In this document: positions 36,435-50,900 of the stretch, piece after piece
Position numbering within the stretch: the stretch's first letter is position 1
How the letters are laid out: every line of letters starts with the position of its first letter
DNA from: Glandiceps talaboti
Taxonomy: Eukaryota; Hemichordata; Enteropneusta; Spengelidae
Assembly (NCBI RefSeq): GCF_964340395.1
Contig: NC_135558.1
Coordinates: 4,110,001-4,172,000, forward strand
DNA: 62,000 nt
Reading direction: 5' to 3'
Notes under the pieces: model-generated
What the model saw: the letters and a program-made list of their open reading frames with translations, nothing else
Database searches by the model: none
Told to the model about the DNA's origin: nothing
Made by a program: the position numbers and the translations under genes

Positions 36435-38520
36435 GGGCCGTAGCCTGACCAAATTGCCAAGGGGGAAGAACTTTGTCTTGGTGCAATTATGCATTTAAAA
36501 TTTAGAAAATGCTAATTTACATAAATTTGCATGCAATTTACATAATATCTATTTTAGCATACGCAATTAAAGATCATATGTAAGGTCAGAGAAAAAATAT
36601 AAAATGCTGGTCAACGGGTAACCTAACCCATCACATTGGGTAAGTAGGTCGATTTCATTTTTTCACAATGCTTGACAAGGATAAAACAAATCATATATAA
36701 TGATAGCAAAATATTTCAGGTCAAGTTTAGATAGAACTTATTCAGTCATCTTGATACTATCTCATGCAATTTTTCTGCATAGCTACAGTTAGGAAATGTA
36801 CGGTTAAACAAATGGTGTAGTTCCTCTCACCCTCTCTTCTCAAAAAATGTTAAAGCCCCACCAATTGAAACTCGAGCATTATTTTAGCCACCCCTTCCGT
36901 CACCTACACTACAGTGGAGATATAAAATCATATGGTACAATGATGCACTGGAAGGAGACAACTCCAAGGTTAAGACAGTGCAGGAGGCCATTTAGAGGCA
37001 TAAAATGTCAAACCATAGACATAATAAAATACCAGAATTGAAACAATTATGCTATGCACTACATATTATCTGGAAGTGTATTGTGTTGTGGCAAAGCTGA
37101 AAGATATTATGCGGATGTGCACATGGTAAATGACTTCTCCTGAAGTTTAATTTGGTTCCAAAAAATCCTGAATAAAGAGCAAAACATTTCAAGACTTTCA
37201 GACTTTTGATGGCCCAATGGTCGTAAACTTTTGTTCAATTCTTTTTAGTGCACATTGGATATTTAATCTCAATTCATGCTTGTATGCAACATCAGAGCCA
37301 AGTAAACCACTAGTACTGTATAAGATATTATATAATTTGGAATAGACTCAAATGTATATTGTTACATGTACTATTCAGAAAATATAAAGAAATGTCCTTA
37401 ATTTGAAAAAAATGCGAAGCCCGCATGACGATATATTGCCCATCACCAGAAAAAAATTTGGGTAGGTTGAACAGCTTTTTCATTTTTTTCTGGCCTAATG
37501 TCGTATATTTCAAAGTAGTTGCCGAAAAGATGTCACATTCAAAGTAAAAAAAATGGATGGTGCTTTCTCAAATAAGTAACACAACAAAATAATCATTTTC
37601 TTTAGCCAACTAGTACTTCCAAAACTGTTATGGCCTCGTTTATGTCTGAACCTAAGGTGAACTCGGTGAATTCTCCTTGCCATTATCATTATAATGGAAA
37701 TTGAAGTTTGGATTTTGATGTCGAAGGTACAGTTTACAAATTCAAGCTTAAGGCCATTCTTTCCATAGCAAATTGTCGCTTCAAAATGAATTGCGGAATA
37801 ACGCTAGTGTCAGTGTGCAATGAGATAATTATATCAAACAACATTTTAACCAATGACAACGTCGAACACAATTATTGAAAGAAATATCTTCAAATAGTGG
37901 ATCTTAAACTGCGTACCTAGTTTAATAGTTTTTCAGGTCCACCAAATATTATAATTAAAAGAGATCTGCCGTTTTATCAGTATGAAATGTTTTAATATAA
38001 GGAACAATATGTAAATGAGATCGAGCGCATCTTCGGAGTCACTAGTACTGCATGCAGCATAACAGGCGACCTCACGTTGAACGACTTTTTCCGTCTTTTT
38101 TTTGAGTTTCACTCGCTGACATTATAATTGCGACTTGCTATCTTCAAATGAAGGAGACTTTCAAGACTACTGTTACTCGCGGAAAATGCACAGTGCACGT
38201 GCGCACTTATTTTGTACTCCCGCACAAAGAATTTTTGATTTGCTGCAAAAAGTTACAATTTTTAACTGGACACATTTTTATTCAAACTTAAGCCAGCGTA
38301 CAATAGAGATATAAGATACATATTAGCGAGGAGTCAGTGTACAGTCACTTTAGTGAACTATCCATTTAAACCGCGCATGCTAGGAATCGTCACGTAAATA
38401 ACGATTTTAATAGCATCGCTATGTATTCAAAAAGTAGCTTTTTTCTTTCTTTTTTCCAAAATCTCAGGGGGGGGGGGCAGCTGCCCCCCTTGCCCCCCCC
38501 CCCCCGCAGGCTACGGCACT
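36435..38520. mobile_element. 2086-bp hAT-like terminal-inverted-repeat element, non-autonomous
   Basis: Begins GGGCCGTAGCCTG and ends CAGGCTACGGCACT, an imperfect terminal inverted repeat (CCGTAGCCTG exact). It is flanked by a perfect 8-bp duplication GTCCTGCA (36427-36434 and 38521-38528). Poly-G/poly-C runs lie just inside the right end. The 8-bp duplication and a GCCGTAGC-type terminus fit hAT elements (family knowledge). No transposase frame is present, so it is a deletion derivative or a MITE-like element. Confidence 0.88.
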
Positions 38521-38528
38521 GTCCTGCA

Positions 38529-41500
38529 TCCCCAGTTAAGTCCCCCTTAGACATTAATTTAATTTAAAGCTTGGATGTGGTGGTGGGAAGAGTGGAGAGT
38601 GGGGAAAGGGGCATTAAGAGTGGAGAGTGGGGGGGGGGGGAGGGAGAGAGAGAGGGAGAGGGGGGGGGAAAAGGGACAACTGTATTTGTGTCTGAATAAC
38701 ACTCACTTTCATCAGTTCAGATATACCAATGATTGTTGGTTGAAGGGAGATAGCACTTTTATGAATTCAAATGACTTTCTTGAAACCATGCAGAATATAT
38801 GTAAGGAAACAAGAAAACAAGTCAATCAAGGAAGTTGATTATTATTAATGACTATAACAAATTTAAAGAAATTTATGCATGTTAAGATTGCTTATACAAT
38901 TTAACTACCAAAGTAGGTGATAATTACTCGACGTAGAGAAGTGTTTTACCTATTCATAGCACGTGTAATATGTTTGGTTGTAACAGTTGAACATTGTTAT
39001 GCCAAATTTTATTTGCAAGTTTCTTTTGAATTGCTCACTTTTATAGATACGAAGGCAGTGTCGTAGTTTATTGTCTGTCCAAGGAAACGCCTTACTTTAC
39101 TAAAGGACATAGTCACATTTTTGCTGGGGGAGTTTTTTAAAAAAAACCGACCACTGAATCCGACACTCCGATATCAAGTTGTGTAAGTAAAAAACAAATG
39201 ATGACCACTTTTCATTATCCGTCGTCAGTGGCGCTGTCCGTATTGAACGATTTCTTTCGACATGTTCAGGTATCATTAGCGTCAGCTTCATATTAAAATG
39301 GTAACAGTTAATGGTAAAGTATTTAAAAGACCCATGCGAATGCATCTATGTATAAAAAAAATACTTGTGGTAATCTACTGGAATTTTGGAATAGTGACTG
39401 TAAGCATGGAATCGTAATGATGGTATTCAGTACGTTTTCCCTGTTCAGGTTGTAGTTTACTGGTTTTAACGTAAGGTGGCTCACGTTGTGGCAATGACAC
39501 GTCATCGTAAAGTTGATCGGTATCCCCCCCACCCCCGTTCCTGTTCATATCCCATTTTCCATGTGGAGAGATTCTCTAATTTGCCTGGCTAACCTGTTCT
39601 GTTGTACGTCGATGATATTTGCAGAGTTCCAATCGATTACGTTGTGTTGAGTGCGACAGCCCAGTGTTTTGCTGATCATTTGTGGATGATGAGATCAGTA
39701 GTTTATTAGAACAAATATGAATACACAGAGACTAAAGGCTTCAAACCTGATATGAAATAAGAAAAAATGAATTATAGAAAAATTAATTTTATTATATAAT
39801 GAAACATGCTAATGGATTAAATGAGTTATACGTTGCTGCCTCGTATATTTCTATGTTGTGCGACATATTTTATGATTTATTGTAATCAATGACAGAACTT
39901 TCATCTCGATAACACACAGTGGTAAAACAACAGATGTACGTACATCCAATGTACTTGTATACAAAATACTATACTTATACTGCACATTATTTTCACACAT
40001 ACAATAAATCATCGGATCGTTTATTTGACACATACAATAAATCATCGGATCGTTTATAAATAAGTTATAACGTAATACCATGTTTGAGTTCCGTCAATTG
40101 CAATTAATGGTTAAGTAGAATACTTTCACTACGTTTTGAATGTGTACCAAAAACTATGCCCTAAAACGTATTAACTCAACGTGTGCTCCTTTAATGAATA
40201 ATTCGATAGTTCCAATGTTTAAACTTTGTTACTGATGACATTTTCATTCTGCTAATTGAAAATGAACAACGTTAGCCCACAGCAAGGATCCTGGAATGGG
40301 GCACAAGTTCAAGTTAATATTTCTCTAAAATCGAGCGTAATGTTGACGATCCAAAAACACGTAATGACTGTGCACCCAGAACCCAAGGTTTATGCCGAAA
40401 ATTACCTTTATTTCCTGGAACGCAGTCTCCTTTAACATAATATGCTACAAATATTGGATTCCACAGAGGGCAATACATTACTACTTTACTATTGTGTACA
40501 CTCGGTTATATTTACAACATACAAGTAGGCTTCCATAGTCATGTAACTCGACGACAAAGTTCGATAACACCGAATTAGATCGTTGCTATGTCAACCAATT
40601 TAGTAATAGGATTTAATGAAGCATAGTACCCATTCAACGATAAATGCTAGTCATACAACACTATTGAGTATAACAACACTTTTCAAACAATATAACAAAT
40701 CCATATATAGAATCCAATATCCTGAGTACAGTTGTTGTCATAGTTACCATATACATAACTGGAAAGTCCCACCGAACACAAATAGTCGGCAGAAAAATAA
40801 TGATCACGTATACGATATGCGCGATATGCGACCACGCGAGACATAAATTTAATGTAATCGTAGACCATGGACAGTGGAGGCCCCTCCACTATCTATGGTA
40901 GAAGCAAGTGTTTCAATTTATTACTTGTATTTATCTGTACAGTATTTATAAACGTAAAATCATGACATTTTTTACCTGGTATATGTAGAATTTATCCATT
41001 ACTACGTAAATGCATTATGTAATATACAGTCATGTACAGTCAAAGTTGACCTTAAAGTTGACTTTAAAACTAGCGTTTGTCACCACTGTCTACACGTACA
41101 CATAATAGGTTGCTGTGACATTCTGCGAATTCAACTCATTGTTTAGGGTAAACGAACTACCAGCAGGTTTTATATTACAAATAAGAGCATGTTTATATAT
41201 GTAATTAGGCTGTGAATATCAGCGTTCTTTTACATGTATGTGATGAATTTATCATCACACCGTACAGAGAGTGACACGTTAAATTGGCCAGATGGATTAG
41301 GACTGGGTATTTATTTTCGATTTTTAATTCAATGAAACAACATTTATCAAGTCTGTGTTTGTAACTCGATGAATTACAAACTAGGTTTGATATTGTACGC
41401 ACCGTGTATTGATGTATTGTCTATAGTTTCACTGTAAATCTATTGTGTTGTTTATGTGTCAGTCACGGATGGTAGGTTTTAACATGTCAAATTTCATTTG

Positions 41501-41993
41501 GAACATTATGACTCAAACCTACAAAGCAATGTATATGAAAGTATTAGGTAGCAGCAGTAGTATGGTAACACAGGTTAAATGAATATAGCATTCAACAAGT
41601 ATTATACCATACACGAGTCAGATTCAACAAAAAAATATGGAATATATACTCTGGTCGTTCTACGTCACGACTACGCACGTCTATGTCACAACAACACATG
41701 TCTACGTCATTGTTCTCTGTTCGAAATATTAGTCAAAACACACAAAATTACCATTACTTTCCCCGATTTTTATTTGATATTACTGGCGCTGGTATAATTC
41801 TGCATTCAGTCGGAAAATATTTGTGACCTAAGGATCGTCACTACTCATCTAGTACTACCCAGTCACCCCTGCAACATAGTGGCATCTTCTAATTTCTTTG
41901 GCAGTTTGACAGGACGGCTGTTGGAATAAATTATACTTTATTGTACAGTTTAATACTAAAGTGTATAAATGTGTTCTGGTAATCAACATACAG
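38529..41993. other. Intergenic stretch
   Basis: A G-rich/GA-rich tract at 38577-38675, two closely spaced copies of a short dispersed repeat near 40000-40060 (AAATCATCGGATCGTTTAT) and otherwise no gene I can support. Confidence 0.5.
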
Positions 41994-42106
41994 AGAGTGA
42001 ACTCAACTTTTTAATTGCGTTTTCTTATTTCATGGTGGAAAAGGAAATTCATAAATTGAAAGATTTGGACACCACTATCAACATGTACCAAATTCAAGAA
42101 TTTGAT
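41994..42106 (+). CDS. Candidate orphan coding exon
   Basis: Bounded by CAG at 41991-41993 and a strong donor GTAAGT at 42107. The frame starting at the third base is open for 37 codons and ends in phase 0, reading FMVEKEIHKLKDLDTTINMY near its end. The polypyrimidine tract is weak, and I find no adjoining exon or family match. It may be chance. Confidence 0.25.
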
Positions 42107-42479
42107 GTAAGTATTTTTCTACACATTCGGTAAAAGTTCACCTGTTTTATTTGTAGTTGACCGAAATTTATAAAAAAAAGAATACGGAATTTGATGTATT
42201 TCTGGATATTGCATTAGTGGTTCTATATTAGCTGTCTTTTAACCAAAAGTTGAAGCGAAACATGTTTTGCTCCTTGTACTGCGCGCAGTTCCATGTTTAT
42301 TTATGTGTTTCAGCTGTTTGCCAGGCGGATTACTGGTATTAGCTCACCGCTATGTGGTTTGAAAATGTCCTCACATGGGTTTGCATTGGGGAATTTTTTA
42401 CGCCTGAATACAGTTAGGCCTAACAAAAAAATTGTGTGGTTCCAATTACGCTCAATTTTAGAATAGGTAGGGTAGATAA

Positions 42480-42593
<114 letters not shown>

Positions 42594-43566
42594 TTAAATT
42601 GTGAGTGTCTCGTTCAGGTAGTTATGTTTTCCGTTGTCCCGTCTCTGTGTGTGTTATCGGTTTCTTCTCATCAGATGTGCAGCCATTACAGATTGGAAGA
42701 ACAGTTTTATATTGTCTTTTTAAGTTGATGTCAGTTTCCGCATCCACTATATATTTATTGCGAGACTTCACAGATTTCGCGAGTTTATTTTTTTTTCTCA
42801 AATACGTAAAAAAGGTTTATGATCGGCGTAAAAAGGCTAGGTGGGGTCGAGTAACCGGAAACAAACAATTTTTTAGGCCTTATAAGCCATTACACTTGAT
42901 GAATAATGACAGCAGTTTGCGCAAATGTAAATTGATTTTATACCAGTAATCCTGTGGTGTAGAATAAATGACAGCTTTACCGTTCTGCTGACGTTGTCAA
43001 GAATTTGACATCGTATGCACCTTTATGTGACACGTAATATTTCAGATAATTGACGGTTCATAGGAATCTCCATGACATTTTACTATTGAAATGAGATTAT
43101 ATTGACATTTTCTGTTGACGTTGTTACAAACACTATTCGCTACTCCCTCATTCAAATCTGTCAATGTGTGGAACTGAAGAATATATGGTAAGGTCCTCGC
43201 TCTCAACAGGTAGTTTCAGGTACATTACCATGGCGACCGCGCGTGTTAATGAATTAAAAACGTAGTTATTATCAATGTGCTTATAGTGGAGAAAAAAAAA
43301 ATCCACGGTAGTTATTTACATGGTATTTTGCAGAAAACTACATTCTGAAGGTATCTTCCCACAACATTAAAACGATATAGAACGTACATGTATCCATGTA
43401 AGTCAACAATTAGCAATTGTATTAAATGTTTGTATGTGTAATAGTATATAGAGGAACCTTGGCAATCCTGGTTGTATTATGTTGGATTGAAATCAGGAAT
43501 TGAAACATCTCATTTGACGATAGCATTTAACACTGTCAGCAATGAGTAGGATAAGAGAAGAGAAAC

Positions 43567-43815
43567 ACTGTTAATTTACATGTTATTTGTTGATGTCAAG
43601 TATATTTCTATAACTCATACAGTAATGGGAAATGAGTATGCCGTCAACTAGTATAGTTTCATTACTTTACCCGAGAGTTGAAGAGAATTAACTGTTAATT
43701 TATAAGTTATGTTTAATTTTGATATCAAGTATATTTCTATAACTCATACAGTAATGGAAAGTTCAGCTGAATTAGTCAACTCGTTCCATTATATCCGAGA
43801 GTTGAAGTGAAACAT
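43567..43815. repeat. 124-bp tandem duplication
   Basis: Two diverged copies share ACTGTTAATTTA, GTATATTTCTATAACTCATA + CAGTAATGG and GAGAGTTGAAG in the same order, at a period of about 124 bp. Confidence 0.85.
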
Positions 43816-45549
43816 AACTATTTCATTTCAAATTCCTGCTATCAATACGTCATAGTCCCAAAATTATTACCCTATAAAACATTCAGAGTCTCGTGAGTAT
43901 TTTATGACACATTCTCAAACCAAAGAATATAATAGTAACGGCAGTTGGTGCTTATAAATAAATCCGTCTAGCCTTGTAGGACGGTCCACAGCTGCACCTT
44001 CGGCGAAAGCAAAATGTCAATTTATATACAGTCTGTTACATTTGGAGTGCCTAAAATAGGTTAACATTATCAAAACTTAGATACGGTAACGTGTAGTTAT
44101 AGACCAGACCCTGCTCTTTTCAACACGCCACCTTTATGGCTCTTCTGAGATATAGTTACATTGTGAGTACTATAAGGTATAGCACAGTCTCGCTGCCATG
44201 ACATTCGTCTCTCTGTGAGGTGCACGATGTGCACCCGAGCGGCGAAATCGCGACTGGGAGTCGCGAGGAGCGAGTTACTTGCCATGAACGTCTTCGTGAT
44301 AGGTCACTCACTTCTCGTGGAATATATGACCACTTGTTATCCATAGGCAGTGTCTGTGATTAATCTCTCTCCAACGTCTATGGGTGTAGATTAAACCAGT
44401 AGAATAATGTTTTTTCATTGCTTCAAATTCTATGTAGCTAACACTATAACAGTACGCGTTTAAGATGTGAATATCTATTTACAAGTCTGTCATTTTTACC
44501 ATAACATATTGATGACTTTTGGTTCTGGTGAAATGAAGTCAATCTATCAACCAAGCACAGCTAGCTTGTCATATTGATGTTTCACTTGTAGTACTATTTG
44601 GGTCAAATGGTCGATATGGAAGCGAACAGCTGGTATGACTGTCTAAAAATATTTCATGAATATTTTCCATATCATAAAATCATATCAAGTAATATTTAAA
44701 CTGAAGATTTTCGAATAAATTCAGGAATGATTATTATTGCTAGACTTTTGGGCAATTTTTCAAATGAACATATAAATACCAAACATTTTTTAGACGCCTG
44801 AAGCGATGTAATCGAAGCATAACGAAGATGCACTCTTATAAATAGCAGACAGTGACGGTTTTGAAAGGAAATTTCCACTCCAAAAATTAAGCACTGACGT
44901 GTTCCAGCACAAACCAGCAATACACAAAATAATTAAAATGTCGCCCCTTTTAATCTGCATATTTATTACATTGTTTTGAAGCAAAACTTGAATTAATGTA
45001 ATTGTACGATTATTGTCAAACATAAACTCGTACATACGAAACGAAGGACACTTTTACACACTGTATCAGTTCGTTTATAGGTAGAACCTCAGACAACTTG
45101 TCTTGTAAGAAACTTGTTTGTGCACAGACAAGTTGTCTGTGGTTTGTGGTAAGAACGCGTGAGATCATAACCAGAACAAGAAGTCTTTGTTTGCTGCATT
45201 CTATGGTTTGTGTCTTCAGGTAAATGACGACACGGGTGATGAGTTTTTCTCATGCTAGTAGAGAAAAAAGAAATTGAACTTTGACCTCAGGAATACTTGA
45301 AGTGAGATGAAACATAACGTACCATATGACATTTCTAACAATAGTTTTACGTTTGCAAAGTAACCCTAAATGAGTCATAAAGAGTCACACACTGTATCCA
45401 ACGGTGGGTAGAACAACTGTTTCGACAGTATCGAAACGAACGCGTCAGTACAGTATGCCTCAGACGCTGACGGTAGTATGTGTTCAGAGGACGTTATTTG
45501 GGATAATAAGTTGAATCTCGATTTTTAAGAACTTTAAACTCAGTACGAT

Positions 45550-45604
45550 ATGACGGAATCACAAACAATCGATAACACCAGTACGAGGACAGAACAGAAA
45601 GCCG
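45550..45604 (+). CDS. Candidate first coding exon
   Basis: ATG followed by 18 open codons (MTESQTIDNTSTRTEQKA) and a consensus donor G|GTAAGA at 45605. The leader and donor look like a genuine first exon, but the next exon would have to lie beyond the antisense TRAF gene, and none was identified. Confidence 0.25.
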
Positions 45605-46099
45605 GTAAGAATTGTTATGATATTTAGAGCGAGACATTCCTTCCAGCGTTACCGTGTTCGTCTGATGCAAACAGGTGTGTCATGTCGATGCCTACTCTAA
45701 CAGACTGTCTTATCTGAACAATACGATATACTCAGAATAACGGTATACATGTATAGTGCTATTACTCGTGATATTAATATTCAGGAAAGCATATATTTAT
45801 TACTATTATGTATTCAATTTCCATTTCTAGTACACTCTTAAGCAAATGAATAGTTCTGCCAAGCTACATATACCGTATATAGTGCGAGTACTCATTGAAT
45901 AACAAACCCATTTAACATAGCTTTATAATCAAATTGGGTTGTGCCAGTGCTCACACCACTTAAGGTCTGAGGCCAGTGCAAGCAGTAAACCAAAGAGTGT
46001 ATTAAGACGACGTATATTTCAACTAGTCTACAGGGAACACCAGGGATCTAGTTAGCTACACTATGTTACAGCTAAATCTGTTCTTCATAATACATTACA

Positions 46100-47986
46100 C
46101 TACAGTCCAGTTGTATCAACCTTAATCTTTACAAACATATCATCTTTTACAAAACGGTCGATATTGTCGTTGAATTGAGATAACTTAACGAATAACGGAG
46201 AACCGTAAGCTATGGCATCGTCTTTACTGGGTCGACGACCTTCAACTGCGTTTTTCGGCTGATGGACCTCCTGGATATTTTCTCCGTTCTCTTGGTCAAT
46301 TAAGGTGAAAGTGACCTGTGAAAAATAGATTTAAATTATTGTCTATGTTGTACAGTTTAAGAACATTTACGTTTTCTCCTAAACTAATTCTACTTTAATT
46401 CAGCTGCTTTAGAGTTGTAATTATTGAAGATGAATTACCCAATGCAATATACATTTATGATAAACCCATTTTAATATACTTAAGTACAGCAGATCTATAG
46501 GAAACGAACTTCTAATAACGAAACTCAATTAATTGTTCGATTTTTTTATAACTACGAATCAAACTCTCGCATTTTCTCTGTGGCGCCCTCAGTGGTCAGT
46601 TAAGAATCGTTGAATGTGCACTTTTTCTTTCCTCGCTTTGCAAAACGTAACAATGACATAAGCCTTAATAAATAATCCTAACCTTTTGTGTAAAAGGCCA
46701 CTCCAGTAGATCATCATAGTCGCCTTGCATGACAACCAGATAGATGGACATATATATACCTCTTCCAATCTCATCTCCATTCAGATATAGCATAGCACAC
46801 ATCTTGTAGCCATAGCGACTGGTATAGAAGCAGGAGGAGACAATTGCAGGTGTTGTGCCCTCAATGGCTCGTTGTCGACGTTTTGTAAAGTCGTTGACTA
46901 TGATGATCATGGTACCGTCGTATGTAACAGTTTCTAGAGCCTTTAAACGCATTTGTAGACCTGCTTTCCAAGCGGTTTGGACTGCAAGCACAGCATATCT
47001 GCCATTAACTTTTCTTTTCATTGCTTTCATTCTGTCTTGAATTATTTTGGACTCCTCTTCTAATGCTTTCACTCTTTCTGCGTTAACGCTGGACTTTGCT
47101 CTGAGATTGCTGAGTTGGTCCTGGAGTTTAGTCGAAATAAAGAGTTCTAGATTTATGATAATAATACTCATTTCACCAGTAGCTGAGACGACGTGGTTGA
47201 ATGTACTCTTAGCACTCTTGTAGTCACCAGACATCTTAGAGGCACTGTAAAGAAACCAAACGGATACAAGTTTGAAAACGGGAGTAGGTATGAGTCTTAT
47301 TATTCTCCAAAGCATACAGTGTGGTTTAGCCATTGAGCGTCATAGAGCAAAACAATGTTTTTGGATTTTGTCGCTATATAAACTTTGCTGATTGATTGAT
47401 TGATTGATTGATAATGACTTTCCATTTAATGAAATGAAAATATCAATCAATAGTGCCATACAAATCGATGTGATGTATCAATATATCACGCAGTTTGCAG
47501 TTGATATTTTTTGTTTAAAGAAAGATTGCTATTTCGGAATCTTACGCAGATTTTGGGTACACTAAATTTTGAAGTGCTGATAGGTTTTTAATGATAGATA
47601 CCATTTTTACAAATATTTAAAAAATGTTATACAAATTTTATTTTAATTTGTAACGTGCACTTATTGATGGCAGTTATTTAGTAGAATTTGAATTAATTTC
47701 AAGACAAAGCTGAGTTTCATTTCTTTTGATTCCACATTGAAATGTCGAAATTTTAAGGGTAATGGGGGGGGGGGGACGCAAGATAAACATTTTATATAGA
47801 TGACAAGAATTACCTAAATATTGGCGGGACTCACTTTGGCAAGGTTTCCTCTTAAAAAGCATGCCTTGCCAGAGCTTTGAGCTGTATTAGTATGACACTG
47901 TCTAATTTTGTTTTCGTGTTATACCTGAAGCCATGGCCATTCACGGTGGGGCATAGTGGGGTGTCCAACTTGCCCGGTGTTAGCAT
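46100..47986 (-). CDS. TRAF-like adaptor: coiled coil plus MATH (TRAF-C) domain, 3 exons, 279 aa
   Basis: Cytosolic adaptor of TNF-receptor or Toll-type signalling, judged by family. Exons: 47986-47925, 47244-46683, 46315-46100. Introns are GT-AG and phases 2 and 0 agree. Residues about 45-125 form a coiled coil (VKALEEESKIIQDRMKAMKR). Residues 129-279 are a MATH domain: YDGTMIIIVNDF, SCFYTSRYGYKM, LYLNGDEIGRG, VVMQGDYDDLLEWPF, VTFTLIDQ, GSPLFVKLSQF, ending FVKIKVDTTGL, as in TRAF1/2/3. Exon 1 encodes 20 residues, with an in-frame TAG just before GTA-ATG. No RING or TRAF zinc fingers are visible upstream, so this predicts a RING-less, TRAF1-like form without E3 activity. Exon 1 is less certain than exons 2 and 3. 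An upstream 5' exon carrying RING and fingers cannot be fully excluded. Confidence 0.85.
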
Positions 47987-50900
47987 TACCTAGAGAACAG
48001 GTACAGGGCAATGTACATGATTACAAGAGTGATAATTTATGTATTACAGGAGGTCACATGCTGATTCACTGGGGTCACATCTATGACGTATATTGGCATA
48101 GTTTGAGACAATAGTACAATAGACATTGTGCTTAGGGAGATAAGCCATACGCATGCTCAACCGTTTCAGACAGAAAACTGCTGTAAATTACAATTAAGAC
48201 GTCACGTGATGTTTATTCTCATACTGGACTGTGATATTTAACACAATCGGTATGTAGCCCAAGTTGTGATATGGGTGTCTCATGAACTGTAAGGAAATGG
48301 ATATATTTGCTCGAGTTATACACTCAGCAAACTTTTTCCTCCTTCCGGGCCAGTAATTCTCATACTGTTAACTCTCTATTGAAATTGGTATAAGGTATGT
48401 GAAAATAGTTCTCCAGTTCAGTCAAAATTTGCGAGTCTGTTATGATAGTTAACTATTGTTTAAAGATAGTTTAGGCCCTACCGGTTCTAATCATAGATAC
48501 AAATGATTGGATGGGGAGAGGTGGTGTGCCAAACAAAAATTCACACGTCATAAACTTTATTTTAAAAGAATTAACCTGGAAACTAACGAAAGTTATCTAA
48601 TCAGTAACAGACTGTTCCTTTAACTACCATTACTGCAATATTCACACTGTAGCTTTTTAAAGACTTTACAAATCAAATACTCTAATATCATTTCTTGACA
48701 TGCGTCACATAAGGTGGATTTGAAAACAAATCACCACTCTAATGTAGCTACCTAAACATATCACTTCTTGTCATATCATAGGTTTACAATTGTTTCGAGC
48801 CAATCGATGTGGCTGGCAAAACTAAGGTTTGATAAGCTTCAAGACACAGTTCTCCGAACCATACACAAGCTCAACTTTTCTCCTCTGTCGACATTAGGGC
48901 ATGTCATATACACGTACATGTCAACGTGTCATGACAAAGCGGATCCTGTGATTTTAAACGGACCGACAGATTCAAATCAATATATTCAAATCAATAACCA
49001 TTAACTTGGAAATGTAAATTCCTAACTACACCATGAAATTATATTATTTGTGATAAACTAAAGTTCAATTATGATTTAAATAGGAGTTTTTGCCAAATTT
49101 ACCTGATATCCAATTATCCCAAAATAGTTCCAATCGTGTTATATATAATTCATTTGATTTTGTGTTTAAGTTATCTTAACATTCTTGGACCACTATATTA
49201 ATGTGGTCCTTGGTAGCGACTTCTTCTTTTTGAAAAACGCACAATGTATGTGTCAGGTCCACCCAATTTTAGACAATTCAGTTTGTATACCAAAGCCTAC
49301 TGTTGTGTACATTCTTTGAATACAGAGTCTGGGACACCTGAATTGCGGCTACTTACTTTGATGTATAATAGCCATTGTACTTTGTACACAGCCTAGCCTC
49401 ATATTTCATTGTTCGCCATGTCTACCAAGGTATTTACTGTCAAGCATTAACTCTGTGCAGTGGTACAAATCTTACCCGTGTATGTATTATATTCCAACAA
49501 CAATTCAAATTCGGTTGGCACTATACTCTGTTGTCGCAAAAGGAGTGGTTGACCTGTACTGCACAGCGCATGATGAACTACACTCGAAAATGTTATTATC
49601 TGACTGGTGATATATTCAAGATTGGTAAAAAAAAACTACAGTTTTTTTGGTCAGATCTGGTTTTGCCAAATCCGATTTGGCACTTTCTTGAACTCATGGT
49701 ATATTTTCGTGTCAGATCCCATTTAATTACTCACAACTATTATAGGAGCGCGCGCTTGGCCAGTACAGTCAAGCACATGCTGACCTTTAACCTAACGAGG
49801 AATGAACACCTGACTTGATAACATGACCAAGATAGGGGAAGTCCAAGTCGGACCTGTGTTTTTTTTTGCCAATACCATTTTTTTCAATTTATTGAATCAA
49901 TTATAATTGTCACAAATTTGTACGTGGGCCATTCATATTAGGGAATTGAAATAATCCGACTACTCTCAATCGTTGTCTATAATCTCTCCCTATCCTATAT
50001 AGTCGTTCGGCCTGGCCAAGTGTCGACATGTCGACATGAGTGGTGAACAATTCGAACGAATTTTCGCCCATCGGAAATATCCTGCAAATTACGATGAATT
50101 CAAATAAATCCGTCTATTACATGACTTACTTTGCTGGTTTAGTGTGTTAAGTATTGATTGATATTATACGGTTGACTTGACCAAATGAGATAAACATTCT
50201 GTTCCCCGGCACGTAAGCTTATCGGCTGTCAAAGAGGAAATTCTCGGGGCATATGATCTCGATGAATGAGCCCTACTCTACCGGAACATGTTGGATCAGT
50301 TTAATATCTGTTTGGGATCTTTTATGTACCCGGCAAACCTGTCATCTCTGCAATCACATTGATTTGTGTACATACTATACACAATTTAGGATATTAAGAT
50401 GAATATTTAGATGGCCTTAGTCTTTAAAGTCGATGAAATAGTGGTCTAGTTTATTTTATCATAACCTTACGGATGACATAGAACTGACTCCGACGAACAA
50501 AATTTATAAAGGTACAACAAAAACATGAACCTTTTTATGCTGGATTAGCATTTATGCAGATAATGTTTAACTTACCTGTGTTTATTTTGCTTACGTGAGA
50601 ATACTAAGTGCTATCCAGCTACAAAGACGCAGACCTTTCCTAGACCAGACAACACAAAGCGGCCATATTGCAAAAGCGAGAATGAGGCTAGGCATACTGG
50701 GTTTTATTATTATTTATTGATGGGGCGACAGACAGGAAAAGGAAGAGATGTTCAAAAAGGAATATCGATTCAGAAACAGTTATTCTTGGCATATCAAAGC
50801 AAATGTTGGCCCTTTTATTTGAATAGTAAACATAAGCACAGATTTTAATTTGTGGGGTTATTTATCACATTCATTTGGTAACTACCCCATCCCCCTGCTC

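Noticed and set aside
44097-44344. Overlapping 62-codon minus-strand frames
   Set aside because: No motif, no splice continuity and no codon bias that I can see. The higher GC content alone is not evidence of a gene.
49375-49818. 147-codon plus-strand frame
   Set aside because: No recognisable domain, low-complexity-free but atypical composition, and no flanking splice or promoter signals.
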